This document shows, one piece after another, positions 1 to 7,827 of a stretch of DNA of 57,155 nt. The notes under the pieces were generated by a model. The model was not told the origin of the DNA. It searched no databases and was given only the letters and a program-made list of their open reading frames with translations. The stretch is from JAWLDB01 sp041686915 (GTDB lineage: Bacteria; Bacillota; UBA994; UBA5500). The DNA is taken from NCBI GenBank assembly GCA_041686915.1, contig JAWLDB010000003.1:1-57155 (forward strand), read 5' to 3'. How positions within the stretch are numbered: the first letter of the stretch is position 1; every line of letters begins with the position of its first letter. Both the position numbers and the translations under genes were made by a program.

Positions 1-949
1 CTTGATAGTATAGTGCACCCAATGTCCCTTCACCTGAGTTGTCTATTTGCAGCAGTATGGCGTCGTGACCAGAGGCCCGTATTTTTTCAGCAGCCCCCAT
101 GGCCCTGTGGTCGCCTGCATCCAGTACAAACGTAAGCGGGAGTTCGCTTAAGAGCCAGTCGGTCCAAGTGGCTAGAGTAAGATTAGGCTTAACCAATACA
201 GCCAAGCTGCCCTCAAGCTGCGGTTCAGGCTCGGGCGCAGGCAAGCGCCGCCAATCAGCGATACCCATGCTGACTGAATGCGCCAGGGACTTCTGAAACT
301 GTTTGCTTAGCAGAAGACGCAGGTCAATCCAATTGCTCAAGTAACCGGCCTCCAGCAAGATGCCAGGGCCACGGGTATTGCGCAGCACAAAATAATCTGC
401 CCCTACCGCTGCATGTGGACGTACAGTGGCGTCAAAGCTGGACAGGTTCATGTTGTTCAGTCTGTCCTGCACGCTTTCTGCCATCTGTTTGCTGATAGGA
501 GAAACCTTCGCGTAGTAGACGATGGCTCCTCTGGCGCCTGGATACTCGGGACAGGCGTTGCAATGGACACTAATGAACAGGTCCGCGTCGTTTTCATGGA
601 TAATTTCAACCCGGTGAGCTAAGTCTTCCCGGTGACGGCCGGGATAGACTTTATCCTGTTTGCTGAGGGATGTATCAGTCTCGCGAGTCATTATCACCTG
701 GGCCCCCAAACGCTCTAGAGCGTCCCGTAAAGCAAAGCCCAGTTGCAGGTTAACATCCTTCTCCAGATGGCGCCCTCCTGCCCTGGTACCATCATCAATC
801 CCGCCGTGGCCGGGATCAACGGCTATAGTCAAGCCGCGTAAGGGGCGATCGAAATGCGACCATACGGTAATTGCCGCTCCAGGTAGCGCAGATACGGTGA
901 GTACTAGCAGCAGTAGCCAGCCTAATGCACGCAGGTTGTTGTTACGGAT
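1..949 (-). CDS. cwlD: CwlD-like N-acetylmuramoyl-L-alanine amidase, 3' end outside window
   Basis: The minus-strand frame is open from 949 to the window edge with no stop, so the gene is partial at its C-terminus. An N-terminal hydrophobic segment is followed by the Amidase_3 zinc motif VDPGHGG, an LEKDVNL segment, a MTRETD strand, ISVHCNA (second zinc His) and a LLEAGYLSN segment carrying the catalytic Glu. These match CwlD, which makes muramic-delta-lactam in spore cortex. After a PEPEP linker a second domain begins (PLTFVLDAGDHRAMGAAEKI), resembling the divergent polysaccharide deacetylase family (YibQ-like). A near-perfect SD (GGAGGTGA) lies 8 nt before codon ATC at 949-947, and a TAG directly precedes that codon. 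No ATG, GTG or TTG is available nearby, so initiation at ATC (or CTG at codon 6) is implied. Confidence 0.85.
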   Translation of the reverse strand, partial: MRNNNLRALGWLLLLVLTVSALPGAAITVWSHFDRPLRGLTIAVDPGHGGIDDGTRAGGRHLEKDVNLQLGFALRDALERLGAQVIMTRETDTSLSKQDKVYPGRHREDLAHRVEIIHENDADLFISVHCNACPEYPGARGAIVYYAKVSPISKQMAESVQDRLNNMNLSSFDATVRPHAAVGADYFVLRNTRGPGILLEAGYLSNWIDLRLLLSKQFQKSLAHSVSMGIADWRRLPAPEPEPQLEGSLAVLVKPNLTLATWTDWLLSELPLTFVLDAGDHRAMGAAEKIRASGHDAILLQIDNSGEGTLGALYYQ

Positions 950-1040
950 CTATCTCACCTCCACGGGCGTAGTCATTCAATCATATGCCTTCGAGGTCAA
1001 GCCTATGTGGAGTGAAGTAGTAACTGGTAAATCCTGTGGG

Positions 1041-1069
1041 TTGCATTGCGGGAAGGTTCTGCATATAAT
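1041..1069 (+). promoter_or_regulatory. SigA-type promoter of the lysine-riboswitch transcript
   Basis: TTGCAT (1041-1046) and a perfect TATAAT (1064-1069) are separated by 17 nt. The expected start site near 1076 lies just before the riboswitch leader. Confidence 0.7.
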
Positions 1070-1111
1070 TGCAATCAGAAACTGAATAACGCATACCTCA
1101 TCCCCTTTTGG

Positions 1112-1297
1112 ATGAGGTAGAGGAGCGAAGCGTGATCAGTAACGTGGTTGAGGCAGGCAAGCCTACGACGCCATGTGAAAGGCACAAATTCGCCGAAACG
1201 TACCCCTTGCCAAAGGGTGGCGTTGGGACGCCGGGTGAAAGCCCGTCGCACTGTCACTTCCTGGTACACCTGCCAGGAAAGTGGAGCACTATCTCAT
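1112..1297 (+). promoter_or_regulatory. Lysine riboswitch (L box) aptamer
   Basis: The leader shows L-box landmarks in order: GAGGTAGAGG with a GCGAAG bulge, an AGTA internal segment, GTGAAAGGCAC, CGCCGAAACG, a GGGTGAAAGCCC hairpin, CACTGTCACTTCC and the closing TGGAGCACTATCTCAT. P1 forms from ATGAGGTAG (1112-1120) and CTATCTCAT (1289-1297), nine pairs with one G-U. A terminator follows at 1332-1355 and an NhaC-family gene starts at 1401. Lysine riboswitches upstream of NhaC-type transporters are known and normally switch uptake off when lysine is abundant. A second hairpin (1095-1119) overlaps the 5' strand of P1 and could compete with it. Confidence 0.88.
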
Positions 1298-1331
1298 GGA
1301 GGGTGGGGAAGGAGGATGACATTTTGCCGTC

Positions 1332-1356
1332 AAGCCAGCCTTTGCTGGCTTTTTTG
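1332..1356 (+). terminator. Riboswitch-controlled intrinsic terminator
   Basis: AAGCCAGC (1332-1339), loop CTTT and GCTGGCTT (1344-1351) run into a T tract. It sits between the lysine aptamer and the transporter start and is the expected expression platform. Confidence 0.85.
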
Positions 1357-1400
1357 TTTTCTGAGATTACCTGAAATCACAGTTTAGGAGGTACATCATT

Positions 1401-2816
1401 ATGCAAAGAACTTTAAGTGGGCGCCAAGCTGGTTTGGTTGCACTTTTAGGTGCTGCGTGGATTTTATACGGTTTGATGGTGCTTAAGGCACCAACATCAA
1501 TAGTACTTACCGTTGCGGCTGCCATGACAGCGGTTGGAGCAGGGTTGTGTGGCATCTCGTGGGAGCGTATTGAGGGCGGAATCTATCAATCGGTTCGGTC
1601 GGTTGTGCCCGCAATTCTGATTTTGTTCGTTGTAGGTATGCTGGTTGGTGTGTGGATGCTCGCCGGCACTGTTCCTACCATGGTCCATTACGGTCTGAGC
1701 TTCCTCCCACCAGGTCTATTCCTTGTAGCCGCTACACTCCTCGCTTGCATCGTTTCGCTTGCGACCGGTACTTCCTGGGGGACTCTCAGTACAGTCGGTA
1801 TTGCTCTCATGGGGATAGGTGGAGGCTTGGGCATTCCACTTCCGGCAGTTGCAGGTGCCATCGTTGTAGGCGGCTTCTTTGGTGACAAACTTTCGCCCCT
1901 GTCCGACACTACCAATCTGGCAGCTGCCGTTACCGATACAGACTTGTTCAGGCATATCAAGCATATGATGTGGACAACAGTTCCAGCACTTTTGATCTCT
2001 TTGATTGTCTTTGGTTGGATGGGTGCCGGTTATGCAGGAAATAGTGCCAACCTAGCCGATATCAGCTTAATGCAGAACACACTGCAATCGCAGTTCAACA
2101 TTTCTCCTTTGCTGTTGCTCCCGCCGGCACTCGTCATCGCTTTGATCATCATGAAGAAGCCGGTGCTTCCTTCACTCTTTGCTGGCGTGGCGGCCGGTGG
2201 GCTGCTGGCAGTTGCAACGCAAGGGGCTTCGCTCGCAGCTGTACTAAGTGCCATGAACAAGGGCTACGCGAGCACGACTGGCGTCGCCTTGGTCGATAGT
2301 TTGCTTAACAGGGGTGGACTGAGCAGTATGCTGGGAACAACAGCCCTTGTCATCGCTGCCAGTGCTTTTGGCGGTGTAATGCGGGGAGCAGGCATGCTGG
2401 AAGCGCTGGTTGCTTTCCTGGGGCGTCGAGTCACACATTCTGGCCAGTTGGTGCTCTCAACGGTTATTGCGAATGTTGGTATCGTACTGCTCACCGGTAG
2501 TTGCTATGTATCCATGTCAGTCTTGGGCCCTGTCTTTGCTCCGCTCTACCGTCACCTGGGGCTGCGTAGCGAGAATCTGTCACGTACCCTGGAAGATACC
2601 GGTACGGTGGTTGTGCCGCTGGTGCCTTGGAGTATTACTGGCTTGTTTGTGGCCGAGACACTAGGAGTACCGGTACTCTCTTACCTCCCATTCGCCATCA
2701 TGTGTTATATGAGCGGTATCATCGCTCTCGTTTATGCCTTTACCGGAATAGGCATTTCCCGCCTGTCTAACGAAGAAGCTGCAGCATCTCCTGCGTTGGC
2801 TGTAGTCGCAGACTAG
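1401..2816 (+). CDS. NhaC-family transporter, probable lysine transporter (LysW type)
   Basis: A 471-residue polytopic membrane protein with about a dozen hydrophobic segments. NhaC-family signatures include ATGTSWGTLSTVG and GGFFGDKLSPLSDTTNLA in the first half and LTGSCYVSMSVLGPVF and LEDTGTVVVPLVPWS in the second half, the usual inverted-repeat signatures. NhaC proteins are Na+/H+ antiporters, but members under lysine riboswitch control have been assigned as lysine transporters by comparative genomics. The riboswitch directly upstream makes lysine uptake the best guess, probably Na+ coupled. The ATG start has TTAGGAGGT nine bases upstream. It is a single-gene unit. Confidence 0.88.
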   Translation: MQRTLSGRQAGLVALLGAAWILYGLMVLKAPTSIVLTVAAAMTAVGAGLCGISWERIEGGIYQSVRSVVPAILILFVVGMLVGVWMLAGTVPTMVHYGLSFLPPGLFLVAATLLACIVSLATGTSWGTLSTVGIALMGIGGGLGIPLPAVAGAIVVGGFFGDKLSPLSDTTNLAAAVTDTDLFRHIKHMMWTTVPALLISLIVFGWMGAGYAGNSANLADISLMQNTLQSQFNISPLLLLPPALVIALIIMKKPVLPSLFAGVAAGGLLAVATQGASLAAVLSAMNKGYASTTGVALVDSLLNRGGLSSMLGTTALVIAASAFGGVMRGAGMLEALVAFLGRRVTHSGQLVLSTVIANVGIVLLTGSCYVSMSVLGPVFAPLYRHLGLRSENLSRTLEDTGTVVVPLVPWSITGLFVAETLGVPVLSYLPFAIMCYMSGIIALVYAFTGIGISRLSNEEAAASPALAVVAD

Positions 2817-2999
2817 TTCAAAACGACGTCGTCGCAATGTCAAGAGCTAACCCTGGTAAACCCCATCCGAGATAAAAAATTGTGAGCCTGCACATAAATT
2901 GGTACTGGTTGATGAAAACTAGAAGACCCCCCTTATTTTTTATAACATGCTAACCGACCTTAGCGGGAAGCATAACTAGTGAAAGGGGGAATTCACAAA

Positions 3000-3233
3000 A
3001 TGGCTAAGGGTAGTGATACCAGTAACAAACAGTTGGTGCCGCAGGCTCACAAGGCTCTAGACGACATGAAGTATGAAATTGCAGCAGAATTGGGTTTGCC
3101 GGTTTACCAGGGGTCTGAGGACTACTGGGGCAACTTGACTTCCCGCGACTGTGGTGCGGTCGGCGGTAAGATGGTCAAACGAATGATTGAAATGGCTGAG
3201 CAGGCTTTGGCCAACAGTACACAGCAGTCGTAA
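3000..3233 (+). CDS. Alpha/beta-type small acid-soluble spore protein (SASP)
   Basis: A 77-residue protein matching the SASP family: LVPQAHKALDDMKYEIAAELGL, in which the KYEIAAE segment fits the site cut by germination protease GPR, then NLTSRDCGAVGGKMVKRMIEMAE. These proteins coat DNA in the forespore and protect it from UV and heat. The start is ATG 3000 with AAAGGGGGA upstream. A CATGCTA at 2946-2952 fits a sigma-G -10 element, but I could not find a convincing -35. A Cys in the second conserved block (RDCGAVGG) is where many relatives have Glu or Tyr-Gly. Confidence 0.93.
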   Translation: MAKGSDTSNKQLVPQAHKALDDMKYEIAAELGLPVYQGSEDYWGNLTSRDCGAVGGKMVKRMIEMAEQALANSTQQS

Positions 3234-3242
3234 CAACCGACA

Positions 3243-3267
3243 AAGAGGGCTTCGTGCCCTCTTTTTA
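3243..3267 (+). terminator. Terminator of the SASP gene
   Basis: AAGAGGGC (3243-3250) pairs with GCCCTCTT (3256-3263), followed by TTT. Confidence 0.85.
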
Positions 3268-3305
3268 TTTATGACCTGTTAAGTCGTGTTTTATATGCAA
3301 AAACA

Positions 3306-3335
3306 AAAAAGCAGCGGCTCCAGTCGCTGCTTTTT
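3306..3335 (-). terminator. Terminator of the 3343-4269 gene (bidirectional)
   Basis: AAAAAGCAGCG and CGCTGCTTTTT form a stem with T tracts on both strands, just past the stop of the minus-strand gene. Confidence 0.85.
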
Positions 3336-3342
3336 GCGTTGA

Positions 3343-4269
3343 TCACTGTCCTGTCACTGCTGCTTCTTTCGATACTGAGAGATCTTCCATGCGCGGCATG
3401 TAGTTCATCTCATCAAGAATTTTGTTGTATTCGTCCCGGGTAAGCGCGCGTCCCTTACCTGATAAGGCGACTAAAACAGCTTCCAACGCGTTAGTAGCGT
3501 AAGACCTTCCGCCAATCTCTGGAGAGCCGGTAACTAACATCCGCGCATTGCGTTCACGCAGCAGCTCGACGTCCGCTGAAGTAACAGTGTTAGTCACGAT
3601 AATTTTGCCATCAAGGCGTTCTGGCATGTAGCGGCGGATATAATGGAAGTCGCCGCAAACAATTTTGGCCCAATCGTAATAACTGCCATAGCGCGGTGTA
3701 ATTTTTTCCTGTTCTTTGCCGACCGGGTACAACCATTCAAACGGAATGAACTTTAGTATTGGTCCAATTGCCCTGCCGTAAAGCCAGACCGTTTTGAGAT
3801 TGCGAATGGGTAGAGGCAGGTTCAGGCCGAACATGAAGTCGCCATAAACCACATCGGCCCCTAGTTCATCCAGCGTCTCCGCCATACCGAAACGGTCTAT
3901 TGCTGACATCAAAAGGGTAGGAGTACTCTTGATAGGAATATTGTTTTGCTCCATAATATGAAAGGTGCGTCGTTCTATAGTATCCTTTAAACCACTACCG
4001 TCGACTAAAGGAGTTTGCTTCACGGCTGCCGCCACCCGGTCTGAACCGCGCAGAGTATACGCCCTGCCAGCCGTATGAACATGCAGTTTGATGCCACCGA
4101 CTCCAATCGCATCTACATTTCCGTCAAGATCTCGCATTGTCTGTAAGAGTCTGTCCCAGTCGCCGTCCGTACCGATACGCTCCATGCGTATCTTCTGACC
4201 GAGGAACTCCGTCTCAGCCGCGCTGTTGCGTGTGGAGGAACCCAAGCTCACACTTACAACTCTTAACAC
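3343..4269 (-). CDS. Conserved clostridial protein, quinate 5-dehydrogenase-like by name
   Basis: About 308 residues. I recognise the family from thermophilic and anaerobic clostridia: an N-terminal VVSVSLGSSTRN, IERIGTDGD-type segment, DAIGVGGI, TPLVDGSGLKDTIERR, MSAIDRFGMAETL, ADVVYGDFMFGL, CGDFHYIRRYMPERL and KIIVTNTVTSADVELLRERN. Relatives are often labelled quinate 5-dehydrogenase, but I see no solid basis for that activity. GDFHYIRRYMP may be an active-site loop. The GTG at 4269-4267 is preferred because GGAGG lies 8 nt upstream; the longer in-frame start at 4278 overlaps that SD. It is monocistronic and convergent with the SASP gene. Confidence 0.75.
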   Translation of the reverse strand: MLRVVSVSLGSSTRNSAAETEFLGQKIRMERIGTDGDWDRLLQTMRDLDGNVDAIGVGGIKLHVHTAGRAYTLRGSDRVAAAVKQTPLVDGSGLKDTIERRTFHIMEQNNIPIKSTPTLLMSAIDRFGMAETLDELGADVVYGDFMFGLNLPLPIRNLKTVWLYGRAIGPILKFIPFEWLYPVGKEQEKITPRYGSYYDWAKIVCGDFHYIRRYMPERLDGKIIVTNTVTSADVELLRERNARMLVTGSPEIGGRSYATNALEAVLVALSGKGRALTRDEYNKILDEMNYMPRMEDLSVSKEAAVTGQ

Positions 4270-4407
4270 GGGAAACACCTCCTTCTGTGCACAATTACGT
4301 GTCCATACTTAATTTTATTCTAGCGCGCTAAATTTTGCCTGTCAAACATATGGCGTCAGTTTTCACGGTTTAGATCTGAAGATATAAGTCTGGAGAGGGA
4401 TGATAAA

Positions 4408-4908
4408 TTGTTATGTTCAGCTTTGCGGCTGCGCGAGTTGGTGCAAGAGGATCTAGGCCTCTTGGCTCGTCTAACTGATGATCCGGAAGTAGCACTGTTT
4501 GACGGAGAGAGTGTTCACGGAAACTGGCACCAGGCCGGTGTCGCTAGGCAGGTGCTGGTGGTCGAGCTAGTAGGAGACTCCGATGAGCTGGCAATTGGAA
4601 CGGTGATCTGCCGGGAACTTGCGGCTCTGCCACGCGTATTCTCCTTGGGAATATGCCTGGATGCTCCCTTTAGGGGGCAGGGGTTGGGAAAGCAAATCAT
4701 GCGCAGGGTGTTGCATTGGCTGTTCACCGAACAGCAAGCTGACAGGGTTGAACTAGTGGTGAGGGACTATAACGTCCGTGCCATTCGTTGTTACCAGGCA
4801 GTTGGCTTCCGTCATGAGGGCCTGCGCAGGAATTGCGGTTTGGCCAATGGCATAGTGTATGGGGAGATATTAATGGGTATTTTGCGTAACGAGTATTTGG
4901 GAGGCTAG
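4408..4908 (+). CDS. GNAT-family N-acetyltransferase
   Basis: A 166-residue GNAT fold: LRLRELVQEDL at the start, the acetyl-CoA pyrophosphate loop FRGQGLGKQIMRRVL, then DYNVRAIRCYQAVGFRHEG, the usual RimI/RimJ-type C-terminal region. The substrate cannot be told. TTG start with GGAGAGG nine bases upstream. It is followed after 11 nt by a small membrane-anchored protein and then by a triple-GNAT protein, probably one transcript ending at the terminator at 6659. Confidence 0.85.
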   Translation: MLCSALRLRELVQEDLGLLARLTDDPEVALFDGESVHGNWHQAGVARQVLVVELVGDSDELAIGTVICRELAALPRVFSLGICLDAPFRGQGLGKQIMRRVLHWLFTEQQADRVELVVRDYNVRAIRCYQAVGFRHEGLRRNCGLANGIVYGEILMGILRNEYLGG

Positions 4909-4919
4909 GAGGGATCGGA

Positions 4920-5339
4920 TTGATAAAACGTTTAATTGCGCCTGTTATTGCATTGCTGCTGTTAGCTGGGCTAGCCTTTGGCTGGTATTGGACTAACAAC
5001 AACCTCCTCGCTGTGGTCGACAAGCAGTTCCTGCTTGTGCCCCGCCAGGAGCAGGTCATTGGAGAGGATGACAGCTTTTTTGACTCAAACATCCTGCTCT
5101 CGGTAGAGCGAGAGGGAAGTAAGATCACCCGCTTGGTCTATGCTTCCGTCAACCCGGATGTTGAGGTGCTGTTAACGACCACTCAGGGTTCGCCCTTCAG
5201 TAGAAGCACTGCCTGGATGCTGCAGGGCACGGGATCACAGACCATAACTGCAGTGGATTTGCCGGAACAAGCAGTATTGGCTGTTTACAAGCAGGGCGGA
5301 AGCCGGCCGGAGCCGCTCTACCTCATCCGGTTAAAATAG
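4920..5339 (+). CDS. Membrane-anchored protein of unknown function
   Basis: 139 residues. A basic start (MIKR) is followed by one strongly hydrophobic helix (about residues 7-25), then a soluble extracellular part rich in beta-type segments with no Cys. It begins with TTG, with TAGGAGGG upstream overlapping the previous stop, and ends one base before the next gene, so it is translationally embedded between two acetyltransferase genes. I do not recognise the family. Confidence 0.75.
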   Translation: MIKRLIAPVIALLLLAGLAFGWYWTNNNLLAVVDKQFLLVPRQEQVIGEDDSFFDSNILLSVEREGSKITRLVYASVNPDVEVLLTTTQGSPFSRSTAWMLQGTGSQTITAVDLPEQAVLAVYKQGGSRPEPLYLIRLK

Positions 5340-5340
5340 C

Positions 5341-6639
5341 ATGTCTGTAACAGTAAATAGTGCAGAACGCGCACCTTTGTCTCTGCTGACGCTCCTCTGG
5401 AACGAAGGTTTTAGTGATTACTACGTCCCCATGCAATTAAGGCCTGATCGCTTTGGTGCCCTGATTGAGCGGGAGAGCATTTCCTTGGCGGATTCGTTTG
5501 TGGCTCTGGATGAAGGTGAACCGGTGGGCTTTGTGTTGACCGGTCTTCGCTTCCAAGCTGGGAGGGTGGTTGGATTCGACGGCGGCACTGCAATCTTGCC
5601 TTCTGCTCGTGGCAAGGGCATTGGCAAACTGCTAATGCAGCGGTTTGTGGATCACCTGCAAACAGTCGGTGTAGAACTCGCAGTTTTGACAGTGGTCTCC
5701 AAGAATCAGAATGCGATTGGGCTTTACAAGCGGCTGGGCTTCAGTTCTATACGTGAGTTGGTCTGCATGCGCTCTATCATGGTAGATCCGCTCGTTCGGT
5801 CAGGCGTTCCGGGGCTGCTGATCAGGAAGGTACTCCCAATAGAGGTCGGTCATCTGGCCACAGACTGTTACTTGCGCCGGCCGGAATGGCAGAATGACGA
5901 GAGTAGCTACAAACTGCAGCATGCCAGTGCATTGGTAGCAGAGTTAGGTGGAAGAACAGTGGGATATGCCATTTATCAGGAGGCCCAGCCTGTCCTGCTA
6001 CATCAACTGGGTGTACTACCAGAGTACCGCAAACGTGGTATTGGCAGCCATCTCCTGCAAGCAGTACTCAGGGAGTCTGAGACAGCTAAAGTTAGCTATC
6101 TGAATCACCCCAGAGAAGAGATAGCCGGAACCAAGTTTCTGCATCATAGAGGCTTTGAGCCCTTTCTGGAACAAGTGGAAATGCATAGAGAGTTAGAGCC
6201 CAAGTGGCGTCCACGCCAGGCGGATCAGCGGGATGTCAGCCTCATCAAACAGGCATTGCAGGCTGCTCATTTGCCGATTGCAGGGGTGGACGAGTACTAC
6301 CCTAACTTCTGGATATTGGAGGATGGCGAAGAATCATTGCAAGGAACAGTAGGGGCAGAGGTGCATGGCGAAGCTGCACTGCTGCGCTCGCTAACAGTGC
6401 GGGAGGATGTGCGTGGTCAGGGCCTTGGCAAACGCCTGGCATCACACGCCGAGCGATATCTCTACAGCCAGGGAGTGCGTGATGTCTACATCGTCACTAC
6501 TACAGCAGACGCAATGTTTAGCCGCCTCGGGTATATGCGCGTCACGCGGTCCGATGTGCCGGCCGAAGTGTTCACGTCCAGCCAGTTTCAGGGCGCTTGC
6601 CCGTTAACTGCAGTCGTGATGCACAAACCGTTGGTATAG
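5341..6639 (+). CDS. Triple-domain GNAT acetyltransferase with ArsN2-like C-terminal domain
   Basis: 432 residues holding three GNAT modules. Module 1 (about 1-145) has SARGKGIGKLLMQRFV and NQNAIGLYKRLGF. Module 2 (about 150-285) has EYRKRGIGSHLLQAVL and KFLHHRGFEPF. Module 3 (about 285-432) has ALLRSLTVREDVRGQGLGKRL, VYIVTTTADAMFSRLGY, RSDVPAEV and GACPLTAVVM, the signature order of ArsN2-type arsenic-resistance acetyltransferases. Only the general acetyl-transfer chemistry is supported; the substrates are unknown. Starts with ATG one base after the preceding gene's stop and ends before a strong terminator. No arsenic genes are adjacent. Confidence 0.85.
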   Translation: MSVTVNSAERAPLSLLTLLWNEGFSDYYVPMQLRPDRFGALIERESISLADSFVALDEGEPVGFVLTGLRFQAGRVVGFDGGTAILPSARGKGIGKLLMQRFVDHLQTVGVELAVLTVVSKNQNAIGLYKRLGFSSIRELVCMRSIMVDPLVRSGVPGLLIRKVLPIEVGHLATDCYLRRPEWQNDESSYKLQHASALVAELGGRTVGYAIYQEAQPVLLHQLGVLPEYRKRGIGSHLLQAVLRESETAKVSYLNHPREEIAGTKFLHHRGFEPFLEQVEMHRELEPKWRPRQADQRDVSLIKQALQAAHLPIAGVDEYYPNFWILEDGEESLQGTVGAEVHGEAALLRSLTVREDVRGQGLGKRLASHAERYLYSQGVRDVYIVTTTADAMFSRLGYMRVTRSDVPAEVFTSSQFQGACPLTAVVMHKPLV

Positions 6640-6658
6640 CGTAATAAGATACCGAAAT

Positions 6659-6686
6659 AAAAAAGCAGCCAGGCGGCTGCTTTTTT
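6659..6686 (+). terminator. Bidirectional terminator
   Basis: AAAAAAGCAGCC and GGCTGCTTTTTT pair around AGGC. It serves both the GNAT operon and the converging pyrophosphatase operon. Confidence 0.9.
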
Positions 6687-6701
6687 GCACGTTGTGTTGT
6701 T

Positions 6702-7199
6702 TTACTGGTCTTGAGCCCCAGGATGGTTGGCTTTGGCTCTTTCGACTGCCTGCAAGGCTTCTTCCCGGCCCGCCCAGCCCCTCACGGCCACAGCTTTGCC
6801 TTCCAATTGTTTGTACTGGGAGAAGAAATGCTCGAACTCCTTCTTCAGGTGTGAGCCCATATCGCTGATTTCCTTCATATCGGCAAACCGAGGGTCATTC
6901 AGCGGAACAGCGATGATTTTCTCGTCGTTACCCTTCTCGTCAGACATCAAGAACATGCCAATCACCCGGCAGCGGATTACGCAGCCTGGAAAGGTGGGGT
7001 TGGCCATCAGCACCATGATATCCAACGGATCTCCGTCATCGGCTAAGGTATCCGGGACAAACCCATAATCTGCCGGATAAAACATGGGGGAGAACAGTGG
7101 GCGGTCAAGCACGAAAACCTTGCGTTCTTTATCATACTCATACTTGTTACTGCTCCCTTTGGGTATTTCCACGAACGCCTCTACATAGCCAGTGTTCAT
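6702..7199 (-). CDS. ppa: Inorganic pyrophosphatase, family I
   Basis: About 165 residues, normal for bacterial family I PPase. Visible signatures are the N-terminal VEIPKGSSNKYEYDKE, FYPADYGFVPDT, the acidic metal site DDGDPLDIMVL, then NDEKIIAVP and HFFSQYKQLEGK. It hydrolyses cytoplasmic pyrophosphate to drive biosynthesis. ATG 7199 is preferred with AAAGGTGG about 8 nt upstream. It lies 21 nt after the thioesterase gene on the same strand, so the two form an operon. Confidence 0.95.
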   Translation of the reverse strand: MNTGYVEAFVEIPKGSSNKYEYDKERKVFVLDRPLFSPMFYPADYGFVPDTLADDGDPLDIMVLMANPTFPGCVIRCRVIGMFLMSDEKGNDEKIIAVPLNDPRFADMKEISDMGSHLKKEFEHFFSQYKQLEGKAVAVRGWAGREEALQAVERAKANHPGAQDQ

Positions 7200-7220
7200 C
7201 ACTGTTACCACCTTTCAGGC

Positions 7221-7640
7221 TTAGGATAGCTGGCTGGCGATGTCCCTGAGCTTAAGCTCTGCTTCGTCTGTGATGGGGGCAAGCTCCAGGTTGTGTGGCT
7301 TTGGCTTTCCTTGCTCATCCACAAAGACGAAGGTGATGAAGCCATCAGCCAGCACGTCATTGTTATTATTCCTGGTAGTGCGGCCATAAATAACAAAGCT
7401 CGTGCGTCCTGCCTTGACCAGTTTTGTTTCGATAGTGACTATATCACCTTTATCAGCGGGAGTGTTAAAGCGCAGGCCATGCATCTTCAGGCAGACGATA
7501 GACTCTGGATGTTCTGTCATTTTGGCTCCACAAATAAAACATGCTTCCACGAACCATTCAGCCATCCGGCCGGCGAAGAGTGTACCATGGTGATTGAGGT
7601 CTTCAGCTTTAACGAGATGGGCAACCTGTGCACGATTCAT
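7221..7640 (-). CDS. Hotdog-fold acyl-CoA thioesterase
   Basis: About 139 residues, with the YciA/BFIT-type hotdog motif NHHGTLFAGRMAEWFVEACF and a later GDIVTIETKLVKAGRTSFVIY strand pair. It is expected to hydrolyse short or medium acyl-CoA. ATG 7640 has GGGAGG upstream. A GTATAC-A-GTATAC inverted repeat lies just upstream at 7671-7683, so regulation by a DNA-binding protein is possible. Confidence 0.88.
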   Translation of the reverse strand: MNRAQVAHLVKAEDLNHHGTLFAGRMAEWFVEACFICGAKMTEHPESIVCLKMHGLRFNTPADKGDIVTIETKLVKAGRTSFVIYGRTTRNNNNDVLADGFITFVFVDEQGKPKPHNLELAPITDEAELKLRDIASQLS

Positions 7641-7670
7641 CGATTTTGGCCTCCCTGTAGTAAGCATATT

Positions 7671-7684
7671 GTATACAGTATACT
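7671..7684. promoter_or_regulatory. Inverted repeat, possible MerR-family operator
   Basis: GTATACAGTATAC lies between the divergent thioesterase and MFS genes. It shares the ten-base core ACAGTATACT (7675-7684) with the perfect palindrome in the MerR promoter at 9774-9791. Co-regulation is an inference. Confidence 0.4.
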
Positions 7685-7827
7685 ATGTTTGATATCTTTC
7701 CACTAGTGGCTATGACTACTTTGTCACCATTCGGCTAAGTCTTGGCAGTCAACCTTAGTCTAAGCATGGTCCTTCGCCTACGGAAATGTTATTATGGATA
7801 TAGAGAGAATTATATGGGAGGAAGATA

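Noticed and set aside
99..1085. Three plus-strand ORFs at 99-296, 413-622 and 660-1085
   Set aside because: They lie opposite the open minus-strand amidase frame with clear CwlD motifs and have no SD or recognisable domains.
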